DNA from: Chamaelirium japonicum
Taxonomy: Eukaryota; Streptophyta; Magnoliopsida; Liliales; Melanthiaceae
NCBI GenBank assembly: GCA_947650365.1
Contig: OX393550.1
Location: 100,467,472 to 100,531,471, forward strand
DNA: 64,000 nt
Reading direction: 5' to 3'
Part shown: in pieces, positions 52,162 to 64,000 of the stretch
Layout of the letters: the number at the start of each line of letters is the position of its first letter
Position numbering within the stretch: position 1 is the first letter of the stretch
Translations under genes and position numbers: made by a program
The notes under the pieces: generated by a model
The model's input: the letters and a program-made list of their open reading frames with translations, nothing else
Databases searched by the model: none
Told to the model about the DNA's origin: nothing

Positions 52162-52426
52162 TGATAAGATAACGGTTGAGATATTGGGTCCGTTGTAATA
52201 ACTGATGATAACAGTTGTGATAAGATAACGGTTGAGATATTGGTCTGTTATCATAACTGATGATAACAGTTGACATATGTAACTGATGATAACAGTTGTG
52301 TAACCAACTCATCCTCTATAACGAAACATTTTATATTAATGGGTTGGACGTCAGATATTCTGTGATCTGAACGTCTCTTTCGTTTCAATATTTCTTCTTC
52401 TTCTTCACTATTTTACAAAGCTTTCA
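52162..52426 (+). repeat. copia 3 5' LTR
   Basis: 265 bp. Contains a GATAAGATAACGGTTGAGAT motif twice, and GATGATAACAGTTG three times (once with T for TG), a likely internal duplication in the U3 region. Confidence 0.92.
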
Positions 52427-52440
52427 TGGTATCAGAGCAG
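52427..52440 (+). other. copia 3 primer-binding site
   Basis: TGGTATCAGAGCAG, complementary to the 3' end of plant initiator tRNA-Met, directly after the LTR. Confidence 0.9.
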
Positions 52441-55400
52441 GCTTAGAGTTTTTGGACACTGTTCATCTCTCATCAATGGAATCCTCCACATCCGAAACAC
52501 CCACCGCCAACTCTTCTTTGTCCACGACGATCTCCTCTTCTCCAATCTTTCACCTTATTCGTAACCTTGCCTCTCTTATCACAATCAAGCTTACGATCAA
52601 CAAGGACAACACATCCAATTACCTTTTATGGCCGTGCACAGGTCACCACTACACTTCGGGCATACCAAGTTGACTATCTTCTCACCCAACCTCCGCCCTT
52701 GGCCACCCTTGTTGATGCTCAAGGCCACACTTCCCCGAATCTTGCTTACCTTGAATGGACCCATTCTGATCAACAACTACTCGCTGCCCTGCTTGCTACT
52801 CTTTCTTCACCTGTCCTTTAATATGTTGTTTCCTTATCAAACGTGTGTGCCATCTGGGCCGCACTTGAGAAGCGGTTTCTTTCTTCGAACCGCTCCAATA
52901 TTATGCAACTGTAATCTCAGATCCAACAACTTAAGAAAGGATCTTCCACCATCTCTGACTACCTTCAAAATATCAAACTTATTGCTGATAATCTTGCTGC
53001 TGTTGACTGCTTGCTTATCTGATGAAGTTCTTATTCTTCATGCCTTAAATGGTTTGCCTTCTACGTACCACGCCTTCAAAACTGTCATCCGTACACGTTC
53101 CGGGTCCCTGACGTTGGATGAATTTATTGCTCTTCTGATGACTGAGAAGATGAACATGGATTTGCAGCCTGTTTCTCTGGATCCGATCCCTGTTGCTACT
53201 GCCCCTCACAGTCACTCGTGGCAGGCCGTGGTTGGCTGTGGTGGCCGCGGCGGTCGTGGAGGCCGCGACGGCCGTGGGGGTCGTGATTTTCTTCGCGATC
53301 ACAGCAACTTCCAAGATGGTGGTCATTTCTTCAATGAAAATTGCACCTCTTTTAGTGGCCGGTCTCCTGACGGTGGACGTGGCCTCCTTGGTGCTTCTCC
53401 TCAAGTTTGCCAGATCTACGGGAAACATGGCCATCTCACTCCGGATTGTTGGCATCGTGGTAACTACAACTACGGGCCTCCTGCCACACCACGGACTTCG
53501 TCGGCCTCTTCTGCTGCTCTGCTTGCCTCGACCCCTGGCCCCTCTTCTACTACATGGTATGCCGACACGGGTGCGAGCAACCATGTCACCTCTGACTTCT
53601 CTAACCTCAGCCTCCATACCCAGCCTTATTACGGTATGGACACTGTCACTGTGGGCAATGGTCAGTCTCTTCCTATTTCCCACACTGGTGATGGCGTACT
53701 TCCAACTTCCTCGGCCTCTTTCCATTTACGTCATATTCTCCATGTTCCTAACATATCTTCCAATCTCATATCTGTGCATAAATTTTGTTATGACAATAAC
53801 TGCAATCTTATCTTCAATTCGGATGTATTTTTTATTCAGGACAAGATCACGAGGAGGATGCTTTTTCACGGGCGCAGTAAGCATGGACTGTACCCTTTTC
53901 ATGAGCTCCACTCCTCTCCCTCATCCTCCTCTTGTGTTGCTCTCACTGCTTCGACCATCGATACTTCCACGTGGCATGCTCGCTTAGGTCATCCGTCGGC
54001 AGCTGTTCTTCGCCAACTTCAGCACGACAACTGTGTTCCTCGCCTTCAGCCTTCAGTTTCTCCTTGTGTTGCTTGTAATCTTGGAAAGAGTCATAAACTC
54101 TCGTTCCCATTATCTAGTTCTACTGTTTCTCATCCTCTTGAGTTAGTCCATTCAGACATCTGGGGACCTTCTTCTATTGTAACCACCTCTGGCTATCGAT
54201 ATTATATGATTTTCATCGATGATTATTCTTGATTTACCTGGTTGTTTTCTTTAAAACATAAATCTGATGCTCTTCATATTTTTCTCTTTTTTAAAAATCT
54301 GGTTGAAATTCTTCTTGATCTCAAAATTAAAACTTTTCGCACTGATGGTGGTGGAGAGTATATCAATCATGCTTTTGCCTCTGCGCTTGCTACTCATGGT
54401 ATCTTTCATCAGGTCTCTTGTCCCCACACCCCGAAACAAAATGGGGTTGCGGAACGCAAACATCGGCACCTCATTGAGACCGCTGTCACCCTGCTTCAAC
54501 ATGCATCGTTGCCCCTAATCTATTGGGTTGATGCCATTTGCACGACCACCTACCTTATTAATCGTATGCCTTCCCCTATCATCTCTAATAAATCACCATA
54601 TAATATTCTGCTTTCCTTGGTTACGTCCCTACAAGACAAATAAATTAGATGCACGCTCCATACGGTGTGCTTTCCTTGGCTATTGCTCTCGCTCCAAAGG
54701 CTATCGCTGCCTCGATATCGCCACTGGCTGTGTTTATGTGTCTCGCCATGTTGTCTTTCATGAGAACGTCTTTTCCTTCTACAATACTAACTCCTCACTG
54801 GCTGCATACACTTCTCCTTCAATCTCACCCTACCAGGCATTTTACCTCCCCGTCTTCTCCTCTTTAGTCGGTACCCAACGAATGTCGCCTTCTCCTCCTT
54901 CTCTACCGATACCTCCACCTACTTCCCCGTTGGATAGTCCCCGCAGGTCTGTTTCAGATGCTTCTACCGCGAATTCCAGTCCCCTCCCTTCGCCACCACT
55001 GCTTGTCTCCTTGTTGCCTCATCCGCCTACACGACCTCGCAGCAAACTCTCCACAGTACCTCAACATCGCGGTGTCTTCCTTTTGCATTCCGCTCCTGCG
55101 CCTTCAGCCATGCCTACCCCCATCCTGCCCTCTCGTGGTTCCTCGGTGTCCGCTCCGTCGACTCCTCCGCCTCCATCTCACCCGATGGTTACCCGTTCCA
55201 AATTAGGGATCTCCAAACTTAAGCTACCAACAAGTCTGCTAGCCACCTCTGCCTCCTCTACTATTAAATCTGAACCGTCTTGTTACTCTGAGGCGGTGAA
55301 ACACCCACATTGGCGTGCCGCCATGTCTGCTGAATTCCAGGCTCTTCAGAATCAAGGAACCTGGACACTAGTTCCACCCCCGAGTTCTAGCAACATCATT

Positions 55401-56806
55401 GGTTGTCGCTGGATCTTTAAGATTAAACGCAATCCAGATAGTTCTGTCTCGAGGTACAAAGCTCGCCTAGTAGCGAAGGGCTTTCATCAACAAGAAGGCG
55501 TTGACTACCATGACACCTTCAGTCCGGTGGTTAAGCAACCTACCATTCGTATTATTCTCTATCTTGCCCTCCAGTTTGGCTGGCAGCTTAAGCAACTTGA
55601 TGTGTCAAATGCCTTTTTGCATGGATCTCTCTCGGAGTACGTCCTCATGCAGCAACCACAAGGCTTTGTCGATCCGGCTCTACCTGACCATGTCTGCAAG
55701 CTCCGTAAAGCACTTTATGGTTTGAAATAGGCTATACGTGCGTGGTTCGAGGAATTTTCCAAGTTTCTTATCTCTCAAGGGTTTCGAAGCAGCCACAATG
55801 ACTCCTCACTCTTTATTCGGCGTGACTCCATCGGGATTACTATTTTACTGTTGTATGTTGATGATATCTTGTTGACAGGAAGTGATCCAAAGTTTCTATC
55901 TTCTCTTATTCAGCAAATGAGTCACCAATTTGCTCTTAAAGACCTGGGACCACTACATCATTTCTTGGGAGTATCTATTATTCCAAATTCAAATGGACTG
56001 CTTCTACATCAACGTCAGTATGCTATTGACATTCCACATCAGGCAGGCATGTTCAACTGCAAGTCATCATCTACACCAGTCTCCACTATGAAAGCATTAA
56101 CTTCGTCCATACCTTTCTCGAAGCCTACATTCTATCGTTGCCTTGCTGGGATGCTACAGTATCTGATAATAACTCAACCAGATCTGTCCTTTGCTGTCAA
56201 CTCTATATGTCAGTATATGCATGCACCAGCTGATGCTCATTTTACGGCTCTCAAACGCATCCTCTGCTATAATCGTGGTACTCTTGATTATGGTCTCCAG
56301 TTCTCTCGTGGTCCACTCACATTACGGGCGTACTCAGACGCAGACTGGGCCGGGGATGCCACTGATCGAAGGTCAACCTCCGGTGTTTGTCTTATGCTCG
56401 AGCCTAATCTTATCTCCTGGTCAGCAAAAAGACAGACCACTGTTGCTCGTTCTTTAACAGAATCAGAATATCGGAGCCTGTCATCTGCTGCAGCTGACAT
56501 CTCTTGGGTGTTAATGCTTTTACAGGAGCTTCGTTTCCATCTCCCTGATCTACCTCTCATTTGGTGTGACAATATTTCTGCCATATCACTGGCTTCTAAT
56601 CCGGTGTTTCATGCCAGAACGAAGCACATCGAAGTCGATTATCACTTCATTCGAGAGAAAGTTGTCAACAAGATGCTCCGAGTCCGTCATATTTCAACAT
56701 TTGATCAAGTTGCTGACATTTTTACCAAAGCTCTCTCTACGTCTCGCTTTCGACTTCTTCATGACAAGCTAATGGTCCATACTGACCCATCACTTGAGGG
56801 GGGGGG

Positions 56807-57073
56807 TGATAAGATAACGATTGAGATATTGGTCCGTTGTGATAACTGATGATAACAGTTATGATAAGATAACGGTTGAGATATTGGTCTGTTATCATAA
56901 CTGATGATAACAGTTGACATATGTAATTGATGATAACAGTTGTGTAACCAACTCATCCTCCGTAACGAAACATTTTATATTAATGGGTTGGACGTCAGAT
57001 ATTCTGTGATCTGAACGTCTCTTTCGTTTCAATATTTCTTCTTCTTCTTCTTCACTATTTTACAAACCTTTCA
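56807..57073 (+). repeat. copia 3 3' LTR
   Basis: 267 bp, preceded by GAGGGGGGGGG, the polypurine tract. Pairs with the 5' LTR. Confidence 0.92.
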
Positions 57074-57078
57074 GTCAG

Positions 57079-58143
<1,065 letters not shown>

Positions 58144-58155
58144 TATATATATATA
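58144..58155. repeat. Short TA tract between E9 and E10
   Basis: TATATATATATA. Only 12 bp separate the two elements. Confidence 0.9.
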
Positions 58156-59074
<919 letters not shown>

Positions 59075-59110
59075 CTCTCTCTCTCTCTCTCTTATATATA
59101 TATATATATA
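59075..59110. repeat. (CT)n(TA)n microsatellite
   Basis: Short CT run followed by TA. Confidence 0.9.
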
Positions 59111-61560
<2,450 letters not shown>

Positions 61561-61636
61561 CCATGACACAAAGAGAGGAGCTGATCGCCAGAGAGGAGCC
61601 GATCGCCACCCGTATTGCCACCCGCCACCCGCAGTC

Positions 61637-61893
61637 CCTCCGTCCATCAAGGTTCCTCAGATTATTCATCAATGGAGCAACAACGAAGAGACAGGTTCAT
61701 CAGATCATTCATCACTTGTTCAATTTTGAAGCTAATTTTGTTTTCCATATTTTGTATCACTGTTGGAACTTGGAACCCCTCTCTCTCTCTCTCTCTCTCG
61801 TTCTCTTTCTAAGCAGATTTTTTTTTCATTCTTGAAGAAACTAGAAGCTGATTTTTTTTAAAAAAAAATTGTATCACTGTTGGACCCCCCCTC

Positions 61894-61946
<53 letters not shown>

Positions 61947-62174
61947 CTAAGCAGATTTTTTTTTAATTCTTGAAGAAAATGAAAGCTTTTTTTTTTTTTA
62001 ATTTTGTATCACAAGTGCCACCCTTAGTGCCTCCGTCTATCAAGGTCCTCAGATCATTCATCAATGGAGCAGTAACGAAGAGACAGGTTCATCAGATCAT
62101 TCATCACTTTGTTCTTTGTTCAATTTTGAAGCTAATTTTGTTTTCCATATTATGTGTCACTGTTGGAACTTGGA

Positions 62175-62221
<47 letters not shown>

Positions 62222-62672
62222 TCTCTTTCTAAGCAGATTTTTTTTTTCATTCTGGAAGAAACTAGAAGCTGATTTTTTTTAAAAAAAATATTGTATCACT
62301 GTTGGAACCCCCCCCCCCCCCTCTCTCAGTCTCTCTCTTTCTTTCTCTTTCTAAGCAGATTTTTTTTTATTCTTGAAGAAACTGAAAGATTTTTTTTTTT
62401 TTAATTTTGTATCACAGTGCCACCTTCAGTGCCTCCGTCCATCAAGGTTCCTCAGATCATTCATCAATGGAGCAGCAACGAAGAGACATGTTCATCAGAC
62501 CATTCATCACTTTGTTCAATTTTGAAGCTGATTTTTTTCTCCAAATTTTGTATCACTGTTGGAACTTGGAACCCCCCTCTCTCTCTTGCTAAGCAGATTT
62601 TTTTTTCATTCTTGAAGAAACTGAAGCTTTTTTTTTAATTTTTTTTCGTATCACTGTTGGAACCCCCTCCCG

Positions 62673-62704
<32 letters not shown>

Positions 62705-62870
62705 CCTCAGATCATTCATCACTGTGTTAAATTTTGAAGCTGGATTTTTTTCTTCAGATTTTCTATCACTGTTGGAACCGCCCTCACTCCCTCCCTCCCT
62801 CCCTCTCTCTCTCTCTCTCTGTGTGTGTGTGGTGTGTGTGTCTTTCTTTTTCTAAGCAAATTACTATTTT
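61637..62870 (+). repeat. Tandem repeat, ~395-402-bp unit, three copies
   Basis: CCTCCGTC(C/T)ATCAAGG begins units at 61637, 62030 and 62432. Each unit contains TTCATCAATGGAGCA, GTATCACTGTTGGAA, a (CT)n run and TCTAAGCAGATTTTTTTTT, the last two more than once, so each is a composite of shorter duplications. The third unit is imperfect and fades after about 62800. Non-coding. Confidence 0.75.
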
Positions 62871-63079
62871 TTTCAGTCTTAAAGAAACTAGAAAGACGAG
62901 CTGATCGATTCCTGCAGCTGGATTGACGCCTGTAGCGCGTCTGTCCACCCAAGTATGAACGCCCGAAACCCCAATACTAATGCATATGGTCTTGAGACAT
63001 CATGAAATTAAAACAAAAAAAAAGTTTTAAGACTTGGTCATAAATATGTAACAATCCAAACCCCAGTACTAATGCATAT

Positions 63080-63131
<52 letters not shown>

Positions 63132-63354
63132 TCTCTATCTATCTATCTATCTTACTATCGAATAACTTTATCTTAGGGTTATAGTATGTTTGCATTTTGC
63201 TCTTACTTTTGCATCTAATGTTTTTAGTTTTTCAATCAAAAATGCTTTGTCAATTTGAATGGTGTTTGAATGTTGTTTTATTGTCTGCTCGGACGCTATA
63301 TGGATGGCCTTACTTTTTAAACATGTTTAAATATGTGCATTTTGTCAACATGTG
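62871..63354. other. Intergenic with (CT)n and (TCTA)n tracts
   Basis: CT tract about 63083-63127, then a few TCTA units. Otherwise nothing recognised. Confidence 0.55.
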
Positions 63355-63371
63355 AACACGCGATCTAGTGT
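63355..63371 (-). other. 17-bp linker/join sequence at left gap edge
   Basis: Reverse complement of the 17-mer at 753, 3601 and 22910, directly abutting the N run. Confidence 0.85.
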
Positions 63372-63871
63372 NNNNNNNNNNNNNNNNNNNNNNNNNNNNN
63401 NNNNNNNNNNNNNNNNNNNNNNNNNNNNNNNNNNNNNNNNNNNNNNNNNNNNNNNNNNNNNNNNNNNNNNNNNNNNNNNNNNNNNNNNNNNNNNNNNNNN
63501 NNNNNNNNNNNNNNNNNNNNNNNNNNNNNNNNNNNNNNNNNNNNNNNNNNNNNNNNNNNNNNNNNNNNNNNNNNNNNNNNNNNNNNNNNNNNNNNNNNNN
63601 NNNNNNNNNNNNNNNNNNNNNNNNNNNNNNNNNNNNNNNNNNNNNNNNNNNNNNNNNNNNNNNNNNNNNNNNNNNNNNNNNNNNNNNNNNNNNNNNNNNN
63701 NNNNNNNNNNNNNNNNNNNNNNNNNNNNNNNNNNNNNNNNNNNNNNNNNNNNNNNNNNNNNNNNNNNNNNNNNNNNNNNNNNNNNNNNNNNNNNNNNNNN
63801 NNNNNNNNNNNNNNNNNNNNNNNNNNNNNNNNNNNNNNNNNNNNNNNNNNNNNNNNNNNNNNNNNNNNNNN
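63372..63871. other. Assembly gap, exactly 500 N
   Basis: A round 500-base N run is normally a placeholder of unknown true size. Confidence 0.97.
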
Positions 63872-63888
63872 ACACTAGATCGCGTGTT
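63872..63888 (+). other. 17-bp linker/join sequence at right gap edge
   Basis: Same 17-mer, pointing away from the gap in mirror image to the left-edge copy. The remaining 63889-64000 shows nothing recognised. Confidence 0.85.
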
Positions 63889-64000
63889 GGCATGCACTAT
63901 TATTGACTGCCTGGGTCATTTTGCTTACTCTAAATTAATCTGCACTACGAGTAATTAATTTGCTTTTGGATTTTTTTTAAAGTATTTTTTATAATTGTCG

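Larger units (their letters stand above)
52162..57073 (+). mobile_element. Ty1/copia retrotransposon with short LTRs (copia 3)
   Basis: A 4.9-kb plus-strand element. LTRs at 52162-52426 and 56807-57073 start TGATAAGATAACG and end CTTTCA, with roughly 3% difference, so a young insertion (order of one to a few million years). Perfect 5-bp target duplication GTCAG (52157-52161, 57074-57078). A TGGTATCAGAGC primer-binding site directly follows the 5' LTR, and a G-rich polypurine tract directly precedes the 3' LTR. In order: gag (52.5-53.3 kb), CCHC knuckle CQIYGKHGHLTPDCWH (53.4 kb), protease WYADTGASNHV (53.55 kb), integrase (53.95-54.65 kb), reverse transcriptase (55.3-56.2 kb, YVDDILL) and RNase H (56.3-56.75 kb). 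Structure and length suit the Ale/Retrofit lineage; that lineage call is inference. It is complete in layout but broken in a few places. Confidence 0.94.

Overview
The window is plant nuclear DNA, almost certainly from an angiosperm. Three Ty1/copia retrotransposons, hAT-, Mutator- and Helitron-type DNA elements, very long (GA)n and (TA)n tracts, and a GC-rich, single-exon ATL-type RING-H2 gene family all point that way. The GC-rich coding style would suit a monocot, but the species cannot be fixed from the sequence. Nearly everything is repeat. The only genes I can defend are four copies of one RING-H2 E3-ligase family, all on the minus strand.

Layout. 1-2.5 kb: dispersed repeats, a LINE 3' fragment and a weak two-exon candidate. 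2.56-3.04 kb: a diverged, intact ATL gene. 3.3-5.4 kb: a hAT-like MITE with an 8-bp target duplication, then GC-rich minisatellite DNA. 5.7-10.8 kb: an old, decayed copia element. 10.9-43.8 kb: a segmental-duplication array. Its unit is a ~2-kb non-coding repeat (called R1 here), a spacer, an ATL gene, then one or two Mutator-like elements (M1, M2) upstream of that gene. Three ATL copies result: alpha (15.5 kb), beta (24.9 kb, frameshifted) and gamma (42.0 kb). The array has been reshaped by a tandem triplication (21.5-24.1 kb), an 811-bp inversion (38.3-39.15 kb), spacer deletions, MITE insertions and a 9.7-kb copia element dropped into one R1 copy (28.0-37.7 kb). Because units can be compared, several insertions have an empty site inside this same window.

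44.3-60.6 kb is the most unusual part. About fifteen short elements, most of them fold-back, each sit between (TA)n arrays or (CT)n(TA)n(GA)n composites. Many share one plan: GGG...CCC-like inverted ends that carry a small hairpin, then a hairpin arm, a short core resembling TTAACGGTNNNGACNGTC, a second hairpin arm, and the opposite end. Two of them carry large GC-rich interiors. A probable Helitron interrupts one TA array, and a well-preserved 4.9-kb copia element (52.16-57.07 kb) lies among them. 60.7-63.3 kb is CT-rich DNA with a ~395-bp tandem repeat. A gap of exactly 500 N follows.

An identical 17-bp sequence lies at both edges of the N gap and at three unrelated internal places, one of which replaces 12 bp inside a tandem repeat. 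I read these as assembly or linker joins; contiguity at 753, 3601 and 22910 should not be trusted. RNA genes, CRISPR arrays and operons were not seen.
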